Source: Auricularia sp. M13 (lineage: Eukaryota; Basidiomycota; Agaricomycetes; Auriculariales; Auriculariaceae). From it: a stretch of DNA of 64,000 nt. Positions 42,578 to 54,012 of this stretch are shown piece by piece. Position 1 is the first letter of the stretch. Every line of letters starts with the position of its first letter. The translations under genes and the position numbers were made by a program. The notes under the pieces are model-generated. The model saw only the letters and a program-made list of their open reading frames with translations. It did no database searches and had not been told where the DNA came from. The stretch covers positions 1,736,001-1,800,000 of the forward strand of contig CM073200.1 in NCBI GenBank assembly GCA_037042915.1, read 5' to 3'.

Positions 42578-43412
42578 GCGTGGCGTGTTCCATGAAGTCT
42601 GCTGCTGGGACACTTCCTGCGCCACGCGTTGTTCCTGAAGCTGGCGAGTCGCGACCGCCGACGAACTGCCGCTGCTCCCGACTTCCAGCCCGACGCGCGC
42701 TTGCGGCCTCTCTTCCCCACTCAACCCCCATCTCGCCCGATTCACATTCAGCAAAGTCGCCGGCCCATTATCGATTATCGCTGCGCCTCCTGCCTGCTTC
42801 CAAACTGCATACTGGCATCGTTTTTTTTGGCTCTCTGTGCGCACGCCTCCACTGCGACCGCGGATCGGACCTCTGCTTTGCAGTTGCACTCTCAGAGAGC
42901 GCGATGGACGCTGCCTTGCGCCCGCCGGTAAATCGGACACGGACTACATTGTCGGTTCTGCATCTCGAGCTCGTTATGGCTAAGGCTTGCAGGCCCAGTC
43001 TTCCGTGTGCCAGTCGCTGAAATCTCGTCGCCGCGCGCCACACGTACAGTCGGCGAGTGCGACACTGCGCTACGATGATCTCTGGGCCACACACGACCGG
43101 CGGCTGAATCTCTGCAGCGGGCTCAGGCTCAGGGGCTGGGCGTCTCCCTGCTTGCCTCTGGCGCCGCCATCTGTCTCTGCTGACTCAGCATCTTGGTGAC
43201 ACCTAGCCGTTGCGTAATCCTGCGCGTGGTCCTACTGCACCTCTGGTCTCGCGCGACGACGCGTGTCCCGTCCCTGGCTGCCTGCAACGTCCGTTCCCGA
43301 TCCTATCCGACCCGCGCGCGCTGACGCAAGACGCGCCGATTCGGGCGGCATCGTAGGTATAGCACCGTATCGATAATCCTCCGGCCGCCCAGCGAGCTCC
43401 ATTGCGGACTGC

Positions 43413-43426
43413 GGGGGGGGGGGGGG
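43413..43426. repeat. Run of 14 G
   Basis: Uninterrupted G tract. Its length in the assembly may be unreliable. Confidence 0.8.
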
Positions 43427-46400
43427 CGAGATCTGATTCCGGAATCTCATGCTGCTTTGCGTCGCCACCCACCAGATTCCGCTTAACGACGTACTGATCA
43501 TGAGTGCGCTCCACGATGCATCCTAACTCTGAGTCTTTGGCAACGAGCGTCTAGCATGCCGCTTGCAATTCTTTCTGTTACCGGCTTGAAGTGCTGTGCG
43601 CGGGACCTATGACGCTTGAGCCACGTTATGCGGGACGAGCGCCCTCTCGGCGAATCCTGAACCGCACTCCGCAGGCGTCTACATACGCAGGAAAGAATCG
43701 CAGCCGCAGATCCACCGACGACGGGCGCAACGTAGGACCTCGTACATATCGCGTTCTCCACACTCCACACTCCTTGTCCTCTGCCTGACTGAGGGCTGAC
43801 CGACTGGCGGAGTCATCGTGTCTGGACTCTGGGCAGTTCAGTTTTCCGCCCCTGCCTGCCATTCTGATCCCGAGTTGCCTGCACGTGAGTCCATCCTGCA
43901 GGCCAGGCGAGCGTCTGTCGGGCCGGAGGGTGCACTTCTCCTGCGAAAGCACGACGACGGGCGCCCCCTAAGCTTTCCTCTCGGCGGCCTGAGACCTCAA
44001 TCAGTCATCCGACTCGTTATCAAAATTGGACACGTTGACAGAGGCGGGGCGCGCGTTTGCACTGTACAGTACACCACTGACACTGAGCCGATCCATTCCA
44101 TACTGGATGTATCAGGAGCTGAGAATGCATTTATGATTTACTTACATGAACGAGTTTTTTTCTATGCAGTTCTTCGCGCCGTGGGAGATGACAGTGACTT
44201 GGAAGGGGTGAGAGAGTGCTGCACGCAGAAGTGTATAAGTCATGCACTGCACTGTCAGGCGAGTCTCAGCTATAGACAGTAAGTTACTGTACTACTTGAC
44301 CTACGTTCGAGCTTGGCAGATGGGACGCCTGGATCCGACTTGAAGAAATTGCTCTACTTGCGATCTGGCATCGTTCAACTGACTTGCAGTAAGAGTAGCA
44401 GGACTTTTTTCCCGTCTACCCGTGTTTGGAGTGCGCAGGTCTGAGTCAGCAACCTTCCTTCTCGCGCTGGGCATGCGGAACATGACAAAGCACACTCGCT
44501 TACTCGCACCCGCTGACGCATCGCGCCGCTCCCGACGACGACGTGGCGGTCACCCACCAAGACATGGCGCTTGACGTTGGCTGACCGGTCGAGGTCAACT
44601 TCACACCGACTGATGCTCCGCCACAGCTCGTGATCCGAATGACCATCGGGCACCCCGACTCACAAAAATACAAGTTTGCATTGATAGTGCAGTAGTGCAG
44701 TGGAATAAACTATAATTGCAGGCAGGAAAGTAGTAATCCGGCAGAGTTCGGCCAAAGGCAGCTTGGGCAGCAATCTGGTCTTTTCACCAGATGTCCAGGG
44801 AAGCAATCCCTGATATTCTCCAAGGTATGCAGACTTAGGATCTGAATTTCTTATAGACTGTATATTGAACCAGGCTGCCGGCTAGTGGGGTGGATACGAC
44901 AGAAGTCACGTGCGGCGCGGTACTGAACGCGACACAAATAGGACATCACAGCACGGCTTTGCCTTTGCTGAGTTGCCCAGCGCGCCTCGTCGACCCCCAC
45001 GTGTAGCGCAGCCAGGGAGGTTGTCAAGACTTCGCTTACGATGCACATACGCGCTTATGTGCGTGCGCGGGCGTCTCGACGCGTATGCTATGCCATTCAC
45101 CGTTGCACCCCAAGGAGCACACGCCCGCCCATTCATGAACAGGTGCGTCCGTAACTTTGTGGCCACAACGATATTCTTACATGAGCAGGATACGCTCATG
45201 TTGGATTCAAGGGCTCAAGCTCAGGCTCAAGACAACCCTGTATGAATTGGAGCACGCAGCAAGAGCTCCTCGTGGCACATCGCTGCCGATGGCGCCCAAC
45301 CCACCGCTGTTGCCTAGCAGCGGTCACAGCGGCCACAAACTGCCGCCGTCGCCGCACCGCGCGGGCTTGGCGTGGGTGGGTGGGGCCGCATCCTGATTCT
45401 GTAGCCGTGGCGCTCGGCATGGCACATAATGAGCGCGAGCGCGACAAGACCGTACGGTGCGTCTCTCTCTGCTTCCAGCCGCCGTCGCATACTCATTCGC
45501 GTTGCGGAAGCAGAGAATAATGACGACAAGCTCGAGCCCGAGTTCGACTTGATAGTGCGTGGGCCGGAGACGGCCGCCAGCGCGTTCGGTCTTACGCTCG
45601 CGCGCCGCGCGCGTTTGCTTTGAAACCGGCACCCTCGCGTGTGGCTCGATGCTGGCTCTATGTGAGTACCATTATCTCCAAAGTTCGACGTGGCCAGCTT
45701 TGTACTGACTTTCTGATGCCTGTACAGAATTTGCGCAAACTCGACCGCCAGCTGGAAGATGCTGCTGAGGCTCGTGCATCAGACTCAGCCTGACGCGCGC
45801 TATTGATCGGTGCGTCTTTCGCAGCTGTCCGATTTCACGTTGGTCACTTTGGTATTGCTTTGGTCAGACCCACGCAGACGATGCCCGCGCTGGCATTCAG
45901 GACGATCGACTGCGCGAAAATACGACTCGATGATAAGCATTGGGTACGTCTGATCTACATCCTACTGTTTAGTTGTGCGTGCAAGACATCTGACGCTACC
46001 AGCAGTTTGTTTTTCGCGTCCAACAAATCTTTGGCCGCGATCTCGACCACCACCTAGTGCTGCGCAAAGCCACGACTTCGGGAGGTGTATGGCATCCTGG
46101 CCAAGCACCTCCCATCGTCGCAATGCGGGAGTAAGGCGCTGATGGGCGCGCTAAGGATGCGCTGTGTAGTTGCAAGCTCGGGTCGGTCGACTGTCAGCGG
46201 CAACCAGCGCTCGTTTCGCGCAAATGGCGCTTCTGCTACGATGACAAGGCACAGTGAGTACGCCCGTACCTTACCCCATTACCCCCTGACATTGAAGTGC
46301 GCATGACATGCGCCAGCATCAGCCCGCGTGCACCCTGCGAGGTCGAGGGTGCCACAGCGAGCAGGGGGTTGAGGCAAGGACATTCGGTGCTGGACGCTTT

Positions 46401-46744
46401 GACGCGCTGTTCAGCAATTGCCACGGGTGACACACACACTGGGCGTTAGTCCCCGGGCGTCGGTGTTGCTCGCGGCTGTTGCGAGGAGCAGCGGCAGGTG
46501 CTGGCACTGATTCATCGACTGTCCGCCAGTGCAGCCTACTACTCTTCGGCTTCTGTTGCTGTCTTACTCCAATTGTCCCCTGATAGTTGAGCGTGGTTGC
46601 GCCCTTCAAGGCAGCCCCTCTGCTCCTATCTTTAGATTGATGGCTCAGTACATATGCGCTCTGGCGGCATCTTCTGTCAACGGGCAGTATATTCTGCGGC
46701 TGCTGGGCCCTCGCCCCTACAAAACTAAAGGGAACATAGCCCAG

Positions 46745-48277
46745 CTAGAGCGTAAAGATATACGCCTTCTCGGGAACAATGTCGCCGTAGAACTCGCGTA
46801 GCATTGGCAGCATCGAAAAGAAGATGGCCCAAGCGTTGTCCCTCGTGATCTCCGGGGCTCCAAGTGCATCGTGAATGGTTGTAGCCGCATGTGCAAAGCT
46901 CTGGGAGCAGAACGAAAGGGCCTGCTCACGTGTGAGAGTGCAATGATCGGTACGGATCTGTTCTACGACTGTGCGCTCAACCGGAATGAGGCGGTTTTTG
47001 AGACCAAATGAGTGCGGGGCAGCATAGACCTGGTTCGGAGTGGTGCCAGACGGATTGGCCTTCTCGAACTGGGGGCGAATCTTGTGGCCGTTCCAGTAAC
47101 GAGCGAACTTCTCGAGTGCGGCCTGCACAATCGGTGGCCAGATCCAATAAAACAGGCAGCTAGACAACTCTCAGCAAAGCAATAATATAGAGCAGCTGTA
47201 TTCCTTACAACTGCATATCATTCAAAGCGTTGAAGCGATCTCGCTCCGAGGTGATGATGTCGAAGAGATTATAGCCGTCAAAGTTACGCAGCCAGTGCCA
47301 CGCTCCTTCCTGGGGCGTGTTCTTGAAGCTGCTCACTTGAATCACAGGCTTCAATATGTTCTCATCGAGGTCCGGTGCAGCGAGCGCGCTTCAAAAATGG
47401 ATCAGGCGTGTTGCGGACCAAGGACCCGATAGCACTCACCGAATCTGCCGCTGAATGTCCATGGCTTTTCCAAGCTCTGACCCTTTGTCAACGACATGAG
47501 TGATGGCAACTCCTGCAGGAGAGCAAGTGAGAAGTGAGCTTGTACTCATGCGAACGTCAACTCACTGCCGATGAGCGCAATGAAGTCCAGCTCTACATGG
47601 ACGATCACATCGGGCATGCGATCGTTTGGCACCACTGTGAAGTAAAGTCGCTTGCTGCTGCACTGGTCCGTGAAACCATACGCGGGAATCCCGACACCAC
47701 CCATGCGGAGAGCCTGGGCACCGAGCTTCTCCCACCCGTCGGCGTGGTGCATCTCGTTGGGGCCGATGGAGATGAGAGTCTTGCGAGCTGGACGTCCATG
47801 CGTGCTGCCGGCGAATCGCTTGACAGAGTCCTCAACAGCATTAAGACGCATGACGGTGCGCACAGTGTCACTGGCGACATCCTCAGCGTGAGATTCTCAC
47901 AAGAAAGCAAAGCCGGTACTGACCGTGGGACTAGGATGGGGGTTGGTCGCTCAGCAAGCCCTCGCTTGATGGAGTCAACTCCGCGGCGAGCATTGGGATC
48001 CTGCGCCATCTCGCTCAGGATTGCCGCATCTTGCTGCTCCACAGGGATCGACTTGTAGACTGTTGGAATGTCGAATTTCCTGTTGAGCATCTTGAGCGTC
48101 GTTAATCTACGACCTATCAGTATGGAACATGTAAGTATGAGAATCTCACTTGATTTGTAGCCCGTGTTCTCCGTAGAGCCGCTCGAGCCGTTGTTCACGA
48201 GACAGACCTTCGCGCGCACATTGGAGCAAGGTCGCCCTGAGCACGTCGTCCGGTGGATCTACTAGCATCTGAGACAT
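46745..48277 (-). CDS. Basidiomycete integrase-core domain protein (DDE-type)
   Basis: Minus-strand exons from ATG 48277 (MSQMLVDPPDDVLRATLLQC) join over introns such as 48107-48149. The N-terminal part has a HTH-like region (LREEQ-type LSREQRLERLYGEHGLQI-LTTLKMLNRKF) and DAAILSEMAQDPNARRGVDSIKRGLA, then PILVPRDTVRTVMRLN. The catalytic core follows: PNEMHHADGWEKLG with the first Asp, GVGIPAYGFTDQ, THVVDKGSELGKAM with the second Asp, and SSFKNTPQEGAWHWLRNFDGYN with the Glu. A C-terminal domain has FYWIWPPIVQAALEKFARYWNGHK. This matches a stand-alone integrase-core family found in many Agaricomycetes, probably transposon-derived. All three acidic residues are present and no break was seen. It lies 248 bp downstream of, and parallel to, an alpha-kinase gene. 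Confidence 0.85.
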
Positions 48278-48524
48278 TGACTATGAATGGAAAAGTGGTG
48301 TACGAACAATCCTTTGCTTCGCCGTGCTGGTTTTTACCGGTGGGGTTGTTCCGCGGCATTGAGCGACGGTAGAGCAGTCTCCTGCATTGCTCTCTTTATA
48401 CTTTCCAGAGTCATAATTGCGTCATGCTTGTGAACATTCGAGAACATCACTGATTGGTTTTATTGTAAGTTATTTTGACAAGGAGAAGTGCTCGACGTTC
48501 AACTTTCACTGCCGCGGCCTGGAC

Positions 48525-50962
48525 TTAATTATCTACGGGCCCTCCCTCTGAAGCAGCAGCTTGACCGGCTCCAAAAGGCTTCAATCCAAGACCTTGACAG
48601 ATGGCGCTGCAGACGTGCTGGGACTTCCACGTCGCAATGCCTTCGTCACCGTGATCGCCGACACTGTTGCCGCTGTAGGGAACATGAGCCTACGATTCTG
48701 TGTGCTAAAAATGAGACGTACCCTTCGGGAGTATGAACCATTGGGTCAAAGAGATGAATCCCGTCCTGACCGTTGACTACACCTGGGGTACCTGTGCGAC
48801 GTCGTTGGATGCAGACAGGATCACAAATAATGCACACCTGCACACCTTGTAGATCCGCATAGACAAGCTGAGAGTTAGAAATGTGATATACATAATGCAC
48901 AAACGCATGAAGCGTGCTCCCCGCTGGTGTCTTGTGCGCCGGGTGGACCATGGTTCCCGAAAACTTGATAACCTGAGACGGGCGAAGCGGCTCAACAAGC
49001 CATGCGGCCCCAAGAATGCACCTGCCATCATCGCCCGGTGTGGCTTCTCGTACGACCTTGACATCCGTGAAGCGGAAGTCTTGGTGCAAATGAGGAAGTG
49101 ACCGTAAGCAGGCAAAAGACGCTACGTACTGGTACGGATGCTGACATCACGCAGCCGCGCTGTCTCGCAGAACTTGGCCCAAAGCCAACCGCCAGCCACA
49201 ATGTTCCTTGCTTCGTCATGGACAGCGTCGACATTGTCCTCCAGAGTCACGGCACCCTCCTGGCCAACGTTGACAAAGCGCTTGGCGACGAACATGTTGC
49301 TGTTATAGCTGAGCTATGATCGGGGTTATGTGCCAGGCATATACGCGAAGTGAGGCGTCACTGACCTTGTGTACAACCTTGCTGGCTCCTTGGGCAAAAA
49401 CATCCTTGGAAATGAGCCCGGAGACGATGCTCTCGGAGTCGTCCCAGAGTATGTCGACCATTCCGTTTTCGTCGTTGAGCACGATACGGCCGAAGACAAA
49501 GTGGATGGGGGAAAAGAGTCCCGTCCCGCCAGTACGGGAAGTGACTTTGCTCACTCGCGAAAAAAGCTGGGATGGAAGCGCACCGTCCACTGCGAATCGG
49601 TGAGACTCTGCAGGAATTGGGCAAAGACTCTGAGTACGCACCATGAAACCGCTTGGCAAGTGGAGACACCTGGCTGGTTGAGAGCGACCTCTTGCGACTT
49701 GCGACATGTCCGTGATCGCCAATGCGGTTGAGAAACTGAAATGACCAATGAGCATATGATGGAAAAGCCAGTGTTAGCGCACCGTGTCCAGGAATATAGC
49801 GACAGTCAAGTCAATGCAGAGCATTGACTTCGTGGTCTTCAGCTTCTTGTCAGGTTGTATGGAGTAAATAGCCTTGTTTGATTCATCCGTATAGCGTCGA
49901 AAGAAGTCGCCTACGGTCAAAGACGCTGTGCCTGCTTTGAGTGCCGTGTTCTTGATCCGCAGCTCAGTTTCGCTCCTGAAGCCGATGTCTGTAAATTTGG
50001 CAAAATAATGGGAAACCGAGCGCGTACTGATCAATCTCAATGCCTTGAGACTGTGGTAGCTTGATCCAGCTCTCGTTCATCGCAGTCAACGCCTTTACCG
50101 AAAGATCTCACGCCGTGCTGTCAGTAAAGCAGTAAAGCGACAGGGAACATAAGGCGCACCAAGAATGAAGTCGCCGGGGTTACCATTGAACGGCACCTCT
50201 GGAAGTGACTTCGACAAAGTCGTCTTGCCGAGAATTGCGGGGATGAAGGTAACACGGTAAACGCCACCGGAGAACGCAGCCGCCGCATTTTGCTGGAGCT
50301 GCATGGCGCGCTGGCCAAGATAGCCTCTGTGTTGAGGCCGTTTACGCCATGGCCGGCTAGCGGCAGGTTGGGCTGAGTGAACTGAGGGTAGACGAGGTTG
50401 GTCGAATCCATGAGCGCGCGATTGACCGGAACAGGTGGGGTGGGAGCGTTGAAAACGGGTTGTTTGTGGAGTCGTGCAAACGTCGCTTGGCTGAGCTCCT
50501 GACGTTTCTGCATGACGGTAGGGTCTCTAAGCCCGGCGCCTCAAGAAAGTCAGTGGATGTCGAGTGAAACCGAGAGTATCAACTTACCCTCCAAGCAACG
50601 CTGACAGAGACTCTTGCCGTCCACGTCGGTAATCTTGATAAAACCCGTCAGGCCATGTGTACCACATCCTTGGCACTGTGTATGATCACGCTAAGAAAGG
50701 GTGAGAGCCTCGCCTCAGAGGGAAGAAAGCAGCGCGCCTGGAGCTTTTGAATACGGGGATCATCGAGAGCGGCGCTGTCTGCAATGAGCTTAATGATCTC
50801 GGCACATCGTGCGCAAGGCCCAGGAGAGCTCTTGTTTGGGAAGCGAGCGCGGCAGACGTAGTCCTTGAGCGTATTGTCGGGGGGAGAGCAAAATGCGACG
50901 TCGGAGGCAGCGCCGCCGTTTTCGGGCCCCATTGCGTGCGGAAACTCAACTCCTGTTGCCAT
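48525..50962 (-). CDS. Alpha-type protein kinase with Cys-rich N-terminus
   Basis: An atypical Ser/Thr kinase of the alpha-kinase (MHCK/eEF2K) fold. From ATG 50962, exons give a Cys-rich N-terminal part (GPCARCAEIIKL, CQGCGTHGL, SLCQRCLEG: three CxxC pairs, probably zinc-binding). A linker follows with QRAMQLQQNAAAAFSGGVYR and NESWIKLPQSQGIEID. The kinase domain has a Gly-rich loop ISKDVFAQGASKVVHK, VAKRFVNVGQ with the ATP Lys, WLVEPLRPSQVIKFSGTMVHP, HYVYHISNSQLVYADLQGVQ, DGIHLFDPMVHTPEG, then GNSVGDHGDEGIATW and the zinc-type QHVCSAIC end. Frames do not join cleanly near 50318 and near 49990, where single-base shifts are the simplest reading, so the gene may be damaged. The intron after KLQ would need a GC donor. 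Confidence 0.8.
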
Positions 50963-51927
50963 GCCTGTCGATTTATAAGAGAAAACCTCATAGAATGGTC
51001 TGGAATACCAAAAGCCATGACGCAGAGTGCTCACATTTCTCAGTGATCGATCAGGGACAGCAACGAGGGACGAACACGCCCGCATGCTTTCACTGCTCCC
51101 TGCTCACGAATTCAAGAGTGAAACATACATTACCACAGGTGCCGTGCACAGTCATAATCAAAGAGAATTTCTCACCTGAGGTATTTGCATCGACTCGAGT
51201 TTAAGGCGAATGAATGCGATCCACGGTGAGCAATCCGAATCAATGCTGACGTAGCATACTCACCTGCGGGATCATGACACAGGTCAAATATCTCACAGGA
51301 TACTCATATTAAGATGATGTATCAAATGCAAAACCGGACTTTGGTTATCGGACCATCTACCAGGATGTATGCACGTAATCTCCATGATAATTGGGCAAGC
51401 CGAGAACAGATCAACAGCCTCGTGCTCGCGACTTTGAGCTGTACCGCAGCGAGCGCGATGGCGGCATGCTGGAGTTGTGTATTGTAATCACAGTTGATTT
51501 TGGTGTGAGCTGCCGGATCTTATCGTACAATAGAGCACAGGTGAGCCGCCGAGCTCCACGGGTGATATGGACGCAAGATCCATCGTCATGTAGCAGCGAC
51601 AGCAGTGACTGATGCGGCACCGGGCACCGAGTGCTGCATGAGTGCTGCATGCAGCGGTCCGATGCGGCGCAGAGGGGCGGCGCGATGACGAGCCTCAGGA
51701 TGTGGCACTTGGGCGGGGAAACGACGGCACCAATGCGCGAATCGATGCCGGGCGGGTGCGTGCCAAGGCGCTTGCGTGCGATATGCTCGTCATCGGCGAG
51801 CGTGAGCTCGGTCACGTCGAAATCGTGCCGAGGCAACAGCGGTGGGCGGCCAAACGCGGCAGTGGTCTCGCACCCAAGGACTGGCCGACCATGACCCTTG
51901 CAGTGAGCACGTGTTCGGGCGCATTCA

Positions 51928-52249
51928 GTCGTCCGAACGGCATTATGACCGGAATCGCGGCGCCGCAGGTGCGGCGTGCATCAGGATGCGGTCGCGCAAG
52001 ACTGCCGAACCGGGCGAACCACGGTCGGGTGCCAGTCCGCACATGCGCCGATGGTGCCGTGTGTATCTGTTAAATGCAGCCTTTTATTAGTTGCGCAAAT
52101 AATGAATGATATGAAGGGGGGAAAAAACATACCTGCAACTGCAGGTTGCAACCGGCGCGCGCGCGAGCGCGTTTGGTCGTCCGAAGGGCATGTTGACCAA
52201 ACGACAGCGCCGCGCATGCACCTCGCGTCATAGCTCGGTCGCGCGAGAC
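51928..52249. repeat. Imperfect direct repeat, two ~75-bp copies about 247 bp apart
   Basis: Copies 51928-52003 and 52175-52249 share GTCGTCCGAA.GGCAT.TTGACC, GCGCCGC, GCATCA/GCATGCACC and GGTCGCGC.AGAC in order. They may be subterminal repeats of the neighbouring element. Confidence 0.5.
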
Positions 52250-53089
52250 CTACTGCGTGCGATGCGCTCAGCAGAGCACGCGCAGAGCGTCTTCGGGGGC
52301 GTGTGAGCTGAGGTTGGCCATCGTGTGTGAACCAGCTAGGGACGTACCTCGCGTTCTGCGCGCTCCTCGCAATCAACCCTGGTGTGGGTGTTAGGGCCGA
52401 AGTTCCTGAGTCTGACGCTATGCGCGGAATCGCAGGACTATGAGCCCTTGCTCAGCGGTGCCGGTGGATGCTCCTCGAGCTTACACACCAAATTTGCGCC
52501 ATGTGCACCGATAAGACGCCGTTCCTGCGCGTGAGAGGGGCTTGTAGTCATCCAGAAGTCGCGCGCGTCGAGCAGCGGTTTACGCCGGAGATGTCCCGGA
52601 GGTCGCCTAGGCCGAACGCTGCACTGCGCAACAGCGGGTGCGCTGGACGATCTGTGTGACATGTCAATCGCCAGTGCATAAAATAGAGGCACAAATGCGG
52701 TACTTACCGGATAAGCTGTCCCGGACAGCGTGGAATAGGTTGCATGTCAAACAGAGCAGAGTCTTGGCTGGCCAATATACGCTTCCTAACTGCAGTCCAA
52801 GAAATGATGATGTATCAGCAAGAGTAACGAGATAAATACGGTTAGTATAATTACCGGAGTCCTCGAAGACAGTGTCGCACTCGAACACGGCGAGGACTTG
52901 GTGCGTGCCGTGCATCGGGTCCAAAATGAAGCACCGGCATTGAAATCGCGCCACGCAAATTGGCACGATCGAATTTCTGCCGCTTGTGCGAGTAGAACAC
53001 TGGTCCAACGGTCAAAATCCGTACAGTGGTTCCTGAGATTTTGGATGAGTAAGTAAAGGCCAAGCAGCCGGCAACTCCGCTGCGGTACT

Positions 53090-53151
53090 CGGCAACTTGC
53101 GAAAGTTGCGCACGGGCGCTTAAATTTGTGCGCAACTTTCGCAAGTTGCCG
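53090..53151. repeat. Perfect 24-bp hairpin with 14-nt loop
   Basis: CGGCAACTTGCGAAAGTTGC plus GCAC (53090-53113) is mirrored exactly at 53128-53151, with loop GGGCGCTTAAATTT. Each arm is itself nearly palindromic. It lies 0.9 kb upstream of the CACTA transposase. Confidence 0.85.
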
Positions 53152-54012
53152 GGCTTGCTGGGAATAATCTCAGATCTATCCTGCGGTTTAAAGATTGCAT
53201 ATTTTTTGTCCCATGAGACCAAGATATTTCCATATAAATATTTCTCCCAAATTGAGCACCTTCACCTTGGGTTGATCTAATACTCCCGGGTTATCCGCGG
53301 AAGTCTTATGTAATCACAGCGCTCGCCGGAACTCATTCGACCAGGCGGCCAATGCCATCGCAATAATATCATTTTTTGCACAAGATACTACTGTAAGGTT
53401 TTCATGGGCCCATATAGGATCACCTAAAGTCCCCAAGGCCGCTGGGATAGTCGGTTGGCCGGCGCGGATTGCCCGGAACACAAGTTGATTTTGACCTCGA
53501 CCGGTCAGCCTACGAGAGGCGCTGACCAACTCTCACCCCCAGTGAAAAGTCCGTATACCCAGAGCAACCCAGATCGGCCAGGATCCGGTCGGGGTTCAAG
53601 CCATCAGTGCAAGCTGTACTCGAATCTACGTGCATCGATGCGTCGCAGAACCTGCACGTTCATGCATGTCTACACCTAGCTCACAGTAGATCAAGTTCCT
53701 CTGGTAATACAAGTTCTCGTTGGGATTTGTTGAACTTTGCGCGTTGCACGTTGCAGGTTCTTGTGACTTAGAGCGACGCTCCAAGAGCACGCATACCGCT
53801 CGCCGAATACCGCTCGCCACGCCAGTGGTACCCCTCTACATCGCTTGACGTACTATACAGCTGCTACAGCTGCTGTATCGCTCTATAGCTGTGCTGGCTC
53901 CGCTTCTGGCGACCGCGTGGCTTGCCGTCGTCAGTACAGCGCAGGCACGGGCCGGCGCAGTCCCTGCACTTGCAGGCTTCGTCTTTAGGTCTATCCTCGT
54001 CATTCATTTCGC

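Larger units (their letters stand above)
41450..46744. other. 5-kb gene-poor region, no gene supported
   Basis: Several open frames occur (for example 42580-43020) but none shows family similarity, coherent splicing or protein-like composition. The region contains a 20-bp hairpin (42528-42577), a GGTA microsatellite (41991-42026) and a 14-G run (43413-43426). It may be decayed transposon sequence or heterochromatin-like spacer. Confidence 0.5.
50963..54012. other. 3-kb gene-poor region left of the CACTA transposase
   Basis: No supported gene. It contains a 75-bp imperfect direct repeat (51928-52003 and 52175-52249) and a 24-bp hairpin (53090-53151). The left end of the CACTA-like element probably lies here, but I could not find a matching terminal repeat. 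Confidence 0.5.

Noticed and set aside
42580-43020. 146-codon plus-strand frame as a gene
   Set aside because: Composition is shadow-like and low-complexity, neither signal nor domain is visible, and it starts next to a hairpin in a gene-poor block.
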